Assembly (NCBI GenBank): GCA_910580225.1
Contig: CAJTXE010000006.1
Location: 1 to 64,000 of the forward strand
Length of the DNA: 64,000 nucleotides
Reading direction: 5' to 3'
Source of the DNA: an uncultured Acetatifactor sp.
Lineage (GTDB): Bacteria > Bacillota > Clostridia > Lachnospirales > Lachnospiraceae
Each line of letters starts with the position of its first letter. Position 1 is the stretch's first letter. The notes under the pieces are model-generated. The model was not told the DNA's origin, did no database searches, and saw nothing but the letters and a program-made list of their open reading frames with translations. This document shows, piece after piece, positions 41,919 to 49,462 of this stretch. A program made the translations under genes and the position numbers.

Positions 41919-43991
41919 CTACTCATCTCCTGTTCTGCCCGCACTGTTCGCCAATGCAAAAGGAAATACCTTCCCGCTCCCATGCCTCCTAAGCTTATAT
42001 CCGCACACTGTAAATGTCCATCCGGAATCCACCATGTCGTCTACCAATAAGACATTTTCTTCAAGAACCTGATTCACTTTAAAAGAAGCTTCCGCATTCT
42101 GATGCTGACGGAAACTGGTGTTCAGTTCCTTCTGGCATACCGAATCCTGTACCTTCTCAATGGCTTCCGCATACCGCAGATGCATGCGCTCCGCCAACCT
42201 CCGCGCAAATCCCGGCACAAGATCCGGCCGCCGCAGGGAAGGAACCGCCGTAACCCATTTGATGTCGTTCTCTTCCGCAAAGTCTCCCAGCAGTTCTGCC
42301 GCCGCTTCCACCAGCCGATCGTCAAAATGACCGTCCTTGTACTTTCCCCTGATGATCCATTCTCCCCATCCTGAACTTCCGTAGCTGCTCAATACCCTTC
42401 CCGGCTCGCACAGGAATTCCGGTTTAATTTTGTTGCGTTCATCGATAAAGACACTTGTGGGCCATTGTTTGCGGGGCTGAATCACGCCAAAGTCCTGCCG
42501 GACGAATCTCTGTGCCGTTTCCAGGGTTCCCTGTCGGATATCTGCCGAAACCAGCGGTCTGCCCAGACAGTTTGAACATCTGCCGCAGCTGCAGGCCTGG
42601 GGATCGTCCAGAATGTCCGCGATATATTTCATGTAGCACTTCGGGGTGTCAGTGAACTCATTCATCTGGCACAGTTCGTTTCTTCTAATCTCCGTAATTT
42701 TTCCGCTTTTCTCCATATCCGGTTTCCAGAGACGGGCTGTGGGACGATAGTAAGTCCCTTCTTTATAAATCGCTTTCTCAACCGTCAGATATTTAAGGCA
42801 GGCTTTTATTTTGGAAGATTTCATATTGATCAGTCTCTCCAAATCGGCCTGCTTCAAACCGGGATCCGGATTCTTCCGGATTTCCTCCATAATCTCTGTC
42901 ATAAGGTTTTCTGTCGGAAAGGCAGACTCAATGAAATAGTTATTGATCCTGTCGTCCTCATCTCCCTGCATCAGGACAGCCAATGCCCTGTCAATTCCCC
43001 GTCCGGCTCTTCCGATCTGCTGGTAATAAGCCACCAGATTCCCCGGCTTCTGAAAATGGATTACGAAGCCGATGTCCGGCTTGTCAAACCCCATGCCAAA
43101 AGCCACCGTAGCCACCAATACCTTGATCTGATTGTCCAGAAACGCACTGACTATCTCCGCCTTTTTCTCCGTTCCGTCCCTTTCGATATCCGCATAATAG
43201 CATTTGCTGGCAATCTGGTTTTCCTGAAGCCACTTATATACCAACTGGCAATCATTGACCGTCAGGCAGTAAATGATCCCTGTTCCCTTCAATTCCTCTA
43301 TATGATCCGCAATCCAGGCCAGGCGCTCTTCCCTTGTCCGCAGTTTGATGACCTGAATTTCCAATGACTCCCGCATCAGGCTTCCCCGGCTGACTGCCAC
43401 ATCCTCTCCCAGCTGGCTCCTGATATCCTGCACTACCCTGTCATTTGCCGTCGCCGTTGTGGCCAAAACCGGGATATAGGGCGGAAGAATCTGAATGACG
43501 TCAACAATGCGCCTGTAATCCGGCCTGAAATCATGTCCCCAATCCGAAATGCAGTGAGCCTCGTCAACCACGAACAGCCGAATCTGAAGAATACCTTCAT
43601 TGAGCAACTCTTTGAATTCATCATTCGCCAGCCTTTCCGGCGAAATGATCATGGCATCTACGCGGTTGTTTTTCAGCTCCTCCACCACGGCATCCCAATC
43701 ATCCGTATTTTCAGAATTGATAGTCGCCACATGAAGTCCCAGCTTATCCGCCGCGGCGATCTGGTTATTCATTAACGCCAGCAGCGGGCTGATGATCAGG
43801 GTAATTCCCTCTTCCCGCGCTCGAATCATTTTGGTTGCAAGAAAATAGACCAGGCTCTTCCCCCATCCCGTTTTCTGGACTACCAGCATACGTTTTCCAT
43901 CCAGCACTCCCTGGATTGCTTCCTCCTGACCCTCTCTGAACTCTGCATCTTCGCCATAGGCAGCCTTTAATTCTCTTAACAATTCTCCCAT
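41919..43991 (-). CDS. RecQ helicase fused to a phosphoribosyltransferase domain
   Basis: 690 residues. The N-terminal RecQ helicase has motif I 'VVQKTGWGKSLVYFLA', the DEAH box 'VVDEAHCISDWGHDFRPDYR' (in two parts), 'ATTATAND' and motif VI 'YYQQIGRAGRG'. A cysteine cluster at about residues 462-477 ('CSCGRCSNCLG') fits the RecQ zinc site. From about residue 540 a ComF-like PRTase domain follows, with the PRPP loop 'NVLLVDDMVDSGWT' near 655. RecQ unwinds DNA 3'-5'; PRTases bind ribose-5-phosphate donors. The gene sits directly before the dprA-like gene (zero-base gap). Fusion and coupling suggest a dedicated DNA-damage or defence module. Confidence 0.9.
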   Translation of the reverse strand: MGELLRELKAAYGEDAEFREGQEEAIQGVLDGKRMLVVQKTGWGKSLVYFLATKMIRAREEGITLIISPLLALMNNQIAAADKLGLHVATINSENTDDWDAVVEELKNNRVDAMIISPERLANDEFKELLNEGILQIRLFVVDEAHCISDWGHDFRPDYRRIVDVIQILPPYIPVLATTATANDRVVQDIRSQLGEDVAVSRGSLMRESLEIQVIKLRTREERLAWIADHIEELKGTGIIYCLTVNDCQLVYKWLQENQIASKCYYADIERDGTEKKAEIVSAFLDNQIKVLVATVAFGMGFDKPDIGFVIHFQKPGNLVAYYQQIGRAGRGIDRALAVLMQGDEDDRINNYFIESAFPTENLMTEIMEEIRKNPDPGLKQADLERLINMKSSKIKACLKYLTVEKAIYKEGTYYRPTARLWKPDMEKSGKITEIRRNELCQMNEFTDTPKCYMKYIADILDDPQACSCGRCSNCLGRPLVSADIRQGTLETAQRFVRQDFGVIQPRKQWPTSVFIDERNKIKPEFLCEPGRVLSSYGSSGWGEWIIRGKYKDGHFDDRLVEAAAELLGDFAEENDIKWVTAVPSLRRPDLVPGFARRLAERMHLRYAEAIEKVQDSVCQKELNTSFRQHQNAEASFKVNQVLEENVLLVDDMVDSGWTFTVCGYKLRRHGSGKVFPFALANSAGRTGDE

Positions 43992-44019
43992 ATCTCCTTA
44001 CCTCCCTGCAAGTAAACTT

Positions 44020-44213
44020 TCATCGTTCCTTATCTGCCAACAGAGCGTAAAATGTTGCCCATGCACTTGGCTGTCCGACTTTCTCTTTCGGCAGATAAGA
44101 TTTTGTAAACGTACCCGACAGAATACCCCGTCCCATGCCATCATGATAAATATGCCATTGTTTTTCAGCACCCTGGCGCATTCTTCGAAAACAGGCCGGA
44201 CATAGCTATTCAT
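44020..44213 (-). pseudogene. frameshifted small gene before recQ
   Basis: From an ATG at 44213 the frame reads 'YVRPVFEECARVLKNNGIF' and 'IMMAWDG'. Shifting one base at GACGGGGTATT it continues 'ILSGTFTKSYLPKEKVGQPS' and 'AWATFYALLADKER', ending at 44020. Both parts look coding, so one frameshift is likely. Family not recognised. The start overlaps the end of the next gene upstream by eight bases. Confidence 0.5.
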
Positions 44214-44796
44214 AAATCCTGTCCGCCAGAACGGTTCTGGCTTCCTCCCTGCCAAGCAGCATCTGCGGGTTTATGGACCACTCTCCGGCAATCTTCAGCA
44301 CATCCTCCTCGTCTATCATGTCAAACCCATCTTCAAATAGTTCTTCCTCCGTTTCCGCATAATGCAAAGATAAATTCTTTTCCGCATCGGAGCGCTCCCC
44401 CATACATCCGAAAAGCTCACCGTCCGCATAGGAATACAGTCTGACTATTTTGTTCCGCACTGCCTTTGCAAAAGCATACCCGTCCGACACCCTATGGGAT
44501 GCGAAGCAACAGACTTCCTGTGCCTGTTCTCCAATCCTGCCCATTACATCCACGAGCGCATCCACCTCCGTGAAATCCCACAGCGCATTTCCGATCAGGA
44601 AAACCCATCCGTCATACGGACCTGACAACATGACTCTGCTCTTCCATTTCTCTGTCCTCTCCGCCGATGCCTCTTTCCATCCTGCCTCCCGTATAAATTT
44701 AAGTTCGGGACAGCAGGAAAGAATCCTGTCAATGTCCGCCCCCTTTACCGCAAACCACGTTTCCTTATACCCGAAGCATTCTTCAATTTTTGCCAT
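44206..44796 (-). CDS. uncharacterised 196-residue protein
   Basis: Start at the ATG at 44796, eight bases after GAAGGAGG; the GTG at 44805 overlaps that site. Soluble, acidic, alpha/beta. Recognisable stretches are 'YKETWFAVKGADIDRIL', 'GWVFLIGNALWDFTEVDAL', 'FASHRVSDGYAFAKAV' and 'IAGEWSINPQMLLG'. I do not know a family function; the wording is like small proteins seen near polymorphic toxins as immunity proteins, but no toxin lies beside it. It is 15 bases downstream of the DUF4317-like gene and in the same direction. Confidence 0.75.
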   Translation of the reverse strand: MAKIEECFGYKETWFAVKGADIDRILSCCPELKFIREAGWKEASAERTEKWKSRVMLSGPYDGWVFLIGNALWDFTEVDALVDVMGRIGEQAQEVCCFASHRVSDGYAFAKAVRNKIVRLYSYADGELFGCMGERSDAEKNLSLHYAETEEELFEDGFDMIDEEDVLKIAGEWSINPQMLLGREEARTVLADRIYE

Positions 44797-44811
44797 TTTC
44801 TGCACCTCCTT

Positions 44812-45429
44812 CTACAAAAGCATCTCCGCTATCCATTCATGCCGCCCCTCTGCGGAAAACAGATTAATGCCTTCCATGTCCCCGGCCCTGTCCCGGAATT
44901 CCGGAAACAGAAACCCTGCCTCCGGCTCCCCCGCTTCGTAATCCCCCGTCACAGGACAGATGGCGCAGATCAGGAAACTATACACCTCTTCCGACTCCCT
45001 CTGCTGCACTTTATCGCTTCCCTTCAGGGGCACGTCATAATTCCCCTGGAAAATATAAATGCCATAGGCAAAACCAGGCTGATATCGCTCTCCTATGTAT
45101 TCGCACAGGGACAACAGCAGAGCATCGTTCTTCAGTTCGCACTCCCGCAGAGCCATAAGCAGCTGCCAGATACTTCCCGGACGCCTGCTTTCCGGCCCAA
45201 AGCGGTAATTTTTTAACGCCTTATTTGTATCCGCAAAAAGCACAGCCTTTGCCAACTTCAGATGCTTTGCCTTATCCACACCGGAGAGCTTTTGAAAATG
45301 AGTATTGAAGGTGCCGTCCACAAAACCTTCCTCATCCATATAGGCTCCCGCAATTCTGCCGAAGCAATTCCTGTTCACAGTCATTCGTCTGGTAAGCTCC
45401 AGCATATCCTCCCGATTGATCTGCATCAT
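44812..45429 (-). CDS. short DUF4317-like protein
   Basis: 205 residues, starting at tandem ATG codons at 45429/45426 after AAGGAGAGG. The sequence fits the N-terminal half of DUF4317: 'NREDMLELTRRMTVNRNCFGRIAGAYMDE' opening (in part: 'CFGRIAGAYMDEEG'), 'LLMALRECELKNDALLLSL', 'YQPGFAYGIYIFQGNYDVPL' and 'SEEVYSFLICAICPVTGDY'. Family members I recall are nearly twice as long, so this is a truncated or minimal form. No function is known. Its first 98 bases overlap the end of the ANT(6)-like gene. Confidence 0.75.
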   Translation of the reverse strand: MMQINREDMLELTRRMTVNRNCFGRIAGAYMDEEGFVDGTFNTHFQKLSGVDKAKHLKLAKAVLFADTNKALKNYRFGPESRRPGSIWQLLMALRECELKNDALLLSLCEYIGERYQPGFAYGIYIFQGNYDVPLKGSDKVQQRESEEVYSFLICAICPVTGDYEAGEPEAGFLFPEFRDRAGDMEGINLFSAEGRHEWIAEMLL

Positions 45430-46318
45430 TCCTCTCCTTCTGTCCCTTTACATAACCGCTGATCTTCTCATCATAGTCAGGATACGAATACCCAAGAAGG
45501 CAGGCTGTTCTCTTCGAAACTTCCCGAAACAATTCCATGCATCCTTCCAGCGCAGTCCACATATCCGGATACGACGCCATCCTGTAGGTGGACAACAGTC
45601 TCCGCCACAGTTCCCCGGAAACATACTGCTCCAGGAATTTGTAATTTTTGCCCATGCTGAACCCAAATCCCCTCTCTGCGCCCGTCATCCAGGAAATCAT
45701 CCGCAGCAGTTCCTTCCGCACCACCTCGTTGAGATGGTCTATGGCAAACAGGATCTCCCCGCGGCAGAGTCCCTTTACCACATAGGGAACCGTATTCCAG
45801 AATTCATTGCAGCAGTCGTCAAACATTCGGGCCGTAGGACGCTGCAGGCGGTAGTCCACATCCGTGGGCACAGGTGGCTCCTGTACCTGGCCATCCTTGT
45901 CCAACAGCAGCTCCACCAGTTTATCCCAGGTAAAATATTCCTCCAACAGCTCCAGGGGCAGCAAAGTCAGGTCTATCTTCACGCCGTCTGCAAACAGCAT
46001 CAGATAAGAATAACCCCTCTCCTCTGCTGGAAACAGCTCCATATCCTCCGGCTTCTGCAGAATCAGTCTCTCTCCGAACACGTCAAGCCACGCATCGTCT
46101 GCCGTAAAACCGTCCATGTCCGTGACAAAAAAGGTAATATCATAATCCTGAAACTCGTCGGCGGGAATATTCCGGTTGGTTCTGGAGCCCTCCAATGTCA
46201 CCGCCCGGACTCTTTCCTGTGATTTTGCAAAATTCAGAATCAGGTCATACATCTGCTGTTCGGACCTCATGGGAGATTGTACCAAGGCTTCCCCCTCGTG
46301 GTTCTTCTTTATCTGCAT
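45332..46318 (-). CDS. ANT(6)-like aminoglycoside 6-adenylyltransferase
   Basis: 328 residues from the ATG at 46318, after AAGGAGA; another in-frame ATG lies at 46270. It transfers AMP from ATP to streptomycin in known members. The nucleotidyltransferase motif 'VTLEGSRTNRN' and 'EFQDYDITFFVTDM' (GS and DxD ligands), 'KIDLTLLPLE', 'NEFWNTVPYVVKGLCRGE' and 'WMTGAERGFGFSMGKNYKFL' match the AadE/ANT(6) family. The tail after 'DYDEKISGY' overlaps the next gene. It may be a chromosomal relative, so resistance is not certain. Confidence 0.85.
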   Translation of the reverse strand: MQIKKNHEGEALVQSPMRSEQQMYDLILNFAKSQERVRAVTLEGSRTNRNIPADEFQDYDITFFVTDMDGFTADDAWLDVFGERLILQKPEDMELFPAEERGYSYLMLFADGVKIDLTLLPLELLEEYFTWDKLVELLLDKDGQVQEPPVPTDVDYRLQRPTARMFDDCCNEFWNTVPYVVKGLCRGEILFAIDHLNEVVRKELLRMISWMTGAERGFGFSMGKNYKFLEQYVSGELWRRLLSTYRMASYPDMWTALEGCMELFREVSKRTACLLGYSYPDYDEKISGYVKGQKERNDADQSGGYAGAYQTNDCEQELLRQNCGSLYG

Positions 46319-46613
46319 TGCCCCATTCTCCTTCTCTTCCTTTCCTTCTTGTGTCTCACTTCCCCGGCTTGCTTTAATCCCCGTACCGTACATTCCCCTC
46401 TTCCCCGGCTCGCTCCAATCTCCGTGCCTTCCGTTTTCCATAGCCCGGTACAGATTTTCATACAGCACACTTTCTCCGGATCTCATTGCCGAAAACGCAG
46501 CCGACAGTGCCTCTTATCTGTCAATATTATACCATGAATACAGTAACGTTCATGGTCTGATGGCCATTCGTCCGCTTCCTGTCTGCAATAAGGTCATTAT
46601 ACCCTAATTCAAC
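46319..46613. other. leader region of the ANT(6)-like gene
   Basis: An inverted repeat CCATGAA-N10-TTCATGG (46531-46554) lies immediately before a second TATAAT on the minus strand, and could be an operator. The frame of the ANT(6) gene is open through part of this region, but without family similarity. Confidence 0.4.
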
Positions 46614-46624
46614 TTATTCCTCAA
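46596..46624 (-). promoter_or_regulatory. sigma-A promoter ahead of the ANT(6)-like gene
   Basis: TTGAGG at 46624-46619, a 17-base spacer and TATAAT at 46601-46596. The -35 box overlaps the stop region of the small ORF at 46614-46775. Confidence 0.6.
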
Positions 46625-46775
46625 TCATTTCTTTTCGGCGGTCCGCACAGACACTGCCTCCGGCGCACACCTCCAACGTATGGCAGTCCTTCCGATTTTG
46701 CCTGCCAATTTCCCCACAGCATTCCTCGATTCCTGATAACCTTAAACTGCCGCACCTGATAGGAATTAAGGGCAT
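46614..46775 (-). CDS. 53-residue cysteine-rich small protein (candidate)
   Basis: The ATG at 46775 has a strong AAAAGGAGG site six bases upstream. The product begins MPLIPIRCGSLRL and contains six cysteines (residues 8, 19, 20, 31, 37 and 43), ending 'DRRKEMIEE'. Cysteine spacing suggests metal binding or disulfides; no family is recognised. It could also be an unstructured leader. It sits between mutM (divergent) and the ANT(6) promoter. Confidence 0.45.
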   Translation of the reverse strand: MPLIPIRCGSLRLSGIEECCGEIGRQNRKDCHTLEVCAGGSVCADRRKEMIEE

Positions 46776-46825
46776 GCAACCCCTCCTTTTCGGATTTACG
46801 AACTATGAGAAGCGCCACAAATAAT

Positions 46826-46854
46826 TTGACAAATAACTACAACAGCGGTAAGCT
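46826..46854 (+). promoter_or_regulatory. sigma-A promoter of the mutM-like gene
   Basis: TTGACA at 46826-46831, a 17-base spacer and TAAGCT at 46849-46854, 23 bases before the ATG. Confidence 0.55.
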
Positions 46855-46877
46855 TAATCAACAGGAGGTGGGAAAAG

Positions 46878-47666
46878 ATGCCAGAATTACCGGATCTACA
46901 AATTTTTTCAAAAAATTTGACGAAAAGAATTGCTCACAGGGAAATTGTCTCCGCAGATGTTTATAATGGAAGCCGCTTAAACGTCAATGGAGAAACCGTG
47001 AGAATAAAGCTTCACGGGACGAACATTACCCACATCGTGCGGAATGGCAAGGAACTGTATTTTCAGCTGGAAAATAACGAAGTTTTCAGTGTACACCTTA
47101 TGCTGAGCGGAAAGTTTCACATCTGTACGTGGGAAGAAATATCCGGGATTCCCTATAAAATATTGTCCATTGGCTTTGAACGGGACGAAACACTGGTTAT
47201 CTCGGATTTCCAGGGAATGTGTAAGGTTACCTTCAACCCTGCCGCAACGGATACGCCGGATGCATTGGGAGAGACATTTACACTCCCTTATCTGCAGAAT
47301 GCGGTCAGGAGAAATCAGCGCAAAAATATAAAGGCCTTCTTAATTGATCAGAGCATCGTAAAGGGAATCGGCAATGCATATGCGGACGAAATTCTCTGGA
47401 AGGCGAATATTTCTCCGAAATCAACAGCAGGGAAGATTCCGGAAGACAGATTGACAGCGCTGTACACAGCCATTTCCCATGTGCTGAAGGATGCCATCGC
47501 AAACATTGAACGGATATCGCCGGATATTATCAGCGGAGAGGAAAGAAGCTTTTTAAACGTACATAATTCCGGAAAAAGGTATACTGACGAAGGCGACAAA
47601 ATCCTCATTCAGAAGATTGCAGCCAAGACGACTTACTATACGGAGAGACAGCAGTTGTTCCTATAG
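46878..47666 (+). CDS. Fpg/Nei-family DNA glycosylase without zinc finger
   Basis: 262 residues, ATG at 46878 after CAGGAGGTG. Fpg/Nei enzymes excise oxidised bases and cut at the abasic site through the N-terminal proline. Pro2-Glu3 are present in 'MPELPDLQIF'; Lys59-equivalent lies in 'NGKELYFQL'; the helix-two-turn-helix is 'QSIVKGIGNAYADEILWKA'. The C-terminal zinc-finger cysteines of bacterial Fpg are missing: the tail reads 'GKRYTDEGDKILIQKIAAKT', where zincless Nei-like proteins keep the hairpin without metal. It is somewhat AT-rich. Activity is likely but substrate range is uncertain. Confidence 0.88.
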   Translation: MPELPDLQIFSKNLTKRIAHREIVSADVYNGSRLNVNGETVRIKLHGTNITHIVRNGKELYFQLENNEVFSVHLMLSGKFHICTWEEISGIPYKILSIGFERDETLVISDFQGMCKVTFNPAATDTPDALGETFTLPYLQNAVRRNQRKNIKAFLIDQSIVKGIGNAYADEILWKANISPKSTAGKIPEDRLTALYTAISHVLKDAIANIERISPDIISGEERSFLNVHNSGKRYTDEGDKILIQKIAAKTTYYTERQQLFL

Positions 47667-47680
47667 GAGCAACTGCTGTC
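47647..47680 (+). terminator. terminator overlapping the end of the mutM-like gene
   Basis: GACAGCAGTTGTTCC pairs with GGAGCAACTGCTGTC across TATA, and the stop codon lies in the loop. The T run downstream is weak (ATCATTTTC). Confidence 0.6.
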
Positions 47681-47762
47681 GGTATCATTTTCAGCCTGCT
47701 GCACGTTATTGCTTCCTTTCAGAGGCACATGCCGATTCACTGAAGGGAACCCCTCAGTACCA

Positions 47763-48512
47763 TCATGCTCTGGCCGCTCCGTCCACAGACAGGATCTCAC
47801 CTGTTACATAGCTTGCCATATCGCTTGCCAGGTAGAGGAAGGCATTCGCCACATCCTCCGGCTCACCCACACGCCCAAGGGGAATGGTTGCAATCAGAGG
47901 CTTGATCATCTCTTCCGGCAGCGCTGCTACCATGTCTGTCCTGGTGATGCCGGGAGCAACCGCATTCACACGGATATTATCCTTGCCCAGTTCTCTGGCC
48001 AGGGACTTGGTCATTCCGTTTACAGCAAACTTGGATGTGGGATAAGCCACTCCGGAAGGCTGTCCGTAAATGCTGACCATGGAACTGGTATTCAGGATTA
48101 CACCGCCGCCCTGTTCCTTCATCACTTTGGCGGCTGCCTGGGCACAGTTAAATACAGCATTCACATTCAATGCCATTGTTCCTGCAAAGTCCTCTGGTTT
48201 GTAGGAATAGATGCTTTCTCTTGCGGAAACACCTGCATTGTTCACCATAATATCCAGGTTTCCGAAGGTTTCCTTCACGGTGGCCACTGCTTTCTCCACT
48301 TCTTCCGGCTTCTGCAGATCTGGACACAATCCGATCACTCTGTAATCCGGGTTCTCTGCTTTCAGTTTGTCCAGAGCCTTATCCACGGTCTCCTGCCTGG
48401 AGCCGCAGAGTGCAACGGATGCCCCGTTATCCAGATACAGCTTTACAATTGCGTACCCGATTCCTCTTGTACCACCTGTGACCATTGCAACCTTGCCTTT
48501 TAATAATTCCAT
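47763..48512 (-). CDS. short-chain dehydrogenase/reductase (SDR)
   Basis: 249 residues, classical SDR. 'VTGGTRGIGYAI' is the cofactor glycine motif, 'VNNAGVSA' the NNAG motif, 'LNTSSMVS' supplies the catalytic Ser and 'YPTSKFAVNG' the Tyr-x-x-x-Lys. Overall it resembles 3-oxoacyl-ACP reductases and the bile-acid hydroxysteroid dehydrogenases of the BaiA type. Residues 'LCGSRQETV' after the second strand could favour NADPH or NADH; this cannot be settled by eye. It stands alone, with no fatty-acid or bai genes beside it. Confidence 0.9.
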   Translation of the reverse strand: MELLKGKVAMVTGGTRGIGYAIVKLYLDNGASVALCGSRQETVDKALDKLKAENPDYRVIGLCPDLQKPEEVEKAVATVKETFGNLDIMVNNAGVSARESIYSYKPEDFAGTMALNVNAVFNCAQAAAKVMKEQGGGVILNTSSMVSIYGQPSGVAYPTSKFAVNGMTKSLARELGKDNIRVNAVAPGITRTDMVAALPEEMIKPLIATIPLGRVGEPEDVANAFLYLASDMASYVTGEILSVDGAARA

Positions 48513-48606
48513 TCTCGCTACCTCCTATGATTTGTTCCGTAAGGATCCCGGCCGTACCCGGAACCTTACTGTTATTTGTTCCCTGACGATCCGTCTGCTG
48601 CCGCTG

Positions 48607-48963
48607 CTAAAATTCAACTGGTTGGTATTCGCTCATATCCGGCACAAAAATTCGGTCATAAAAATCCAGAAAAATACGACAGCACTCTTCCTCGGTACAT
48701 AATTTGCCAAACAGCCTGGTCTTTGCCTCCTGAATCCCAAGCTCCACCTCAATGCCATCGTCCGCCACACAGGCTTGGACATACCGAACCTTGTGCTGCG
48801 GTTCCGGAGCGGTCAGGATTACAAACTGTTCCCTATCCTTAAACATGTCCGCCAGGTAATATTCAATATCCACATCTGCGAAATTCTCAGTCCTTCCGTT
48901 TTGGTTCTCCAATGTAAAACGGCTCTGCTTTGCTACATTTTCAAAAACCATATCCTTTCCCAT
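48607..48963 (-). CDS. uncharacterised 118-residue protein
   Basis: Start at the ATG at 48963 after AAGGAG. The protein is small, acidic and soluble, with alternating strands and helices ('VDIEYYLADMFKDREQFVIL', 'RYVQACVADDGIEVELGI', 'CRIFLDFYDRIFVPD'). There is no recognised domain. The second in-frame ATG (MVFENV) has no separate ribosome site. A function cannot be assigned. Confidence 0.65.
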   Translation of the reverse strand: MGKDMVFENVAKQSRFTLENQNGRTENFADVDIEYYLADMFKDREQFVILTAPEPQHKVRYVQACVADDGIEVELGIQEAKTRLFGKLCTEEECCRIFLDFYDRIFVPDMSEYQPVEF

Positions 48964-49177
48964 AGCTCTGAGCTCCTTCCATTTCCAACAATGTCATCCC
49001 ATATCCCTGTAGGCTGATCTGGTTCCATTTCACCTCTGACTTTCCGTCTGCTGATTCAGATTGCCTGGATCCAGCCACCGCTAAACTGTGGAAAATCCGC
49101 AGCGTTTTTCCACGCCGCGCTTGCTTTAACATTTCCGGAAATTTTCCGCATTTCCATATTGGGCATCCCCATTCAAC

Positions 49178-49357
49178 TCATACAAACAAGGTACAACCCT
49201 GCATCTTAAACTCTTCAATCTTCCTGTCGATGTCCTCCACTGCCACGCCCAGCTTTTCAGCCAGACATACCTTGCAGAGAAACTGTGTACTGCCGCGATT
49301 GACAAACTTTTTATATGCGCCTGCCTCATTGAATGTAATCGGTTTTGCACACTGCAT
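49178..49357 (-). CDS. 59-residue zinc-ribbon-like small protein
   Basis: The frame starts at ATG 49357 (MQCAKPITFNEAGAYKKFV). Cysteines in 'MQCAK' and 'FLCKVCLAEKLG' make a likely treble-clef or zinc-ribbon site, and the last 'KMQGCTLFV' holds a fourth. The open frame upstream lacks similarity. Small CxxC proteins of this type are common in clostridia and usually uncharacterised. Ribosome site is weak (GGTGGAAA). Confidence 0.55.
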   Translation of the reverse strand: MQCAKPITFNEAGAYKKFVNRGSTQFLCKVCLAEKLGVAVEDIDRKIEEFKMQGCTLFV

Positions 49358-49462
49358 ACAGCCATTTTCCACCGTCCTGCACCTCCGTTGCCCTGAAACA
49401 GCCCTTTTGCCGCAGCACTCTGTCCGTTGCTTTCCTTCCGGCTGCGGCAATACCCCATTCTG

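Noticed and set aside
46621..46818. 65-codon minus-strand frame between the ANT(6) and mutM genes
   Set aside because: No ribosome site; the 53-codon ORF in another frame (46614-46775) is better supported.
47763..48512. Naming the SDR baiA (bile-acid dehydrogenase)
   Set aside because: The similarity is general to SDRs and no bai genes lie nearby.
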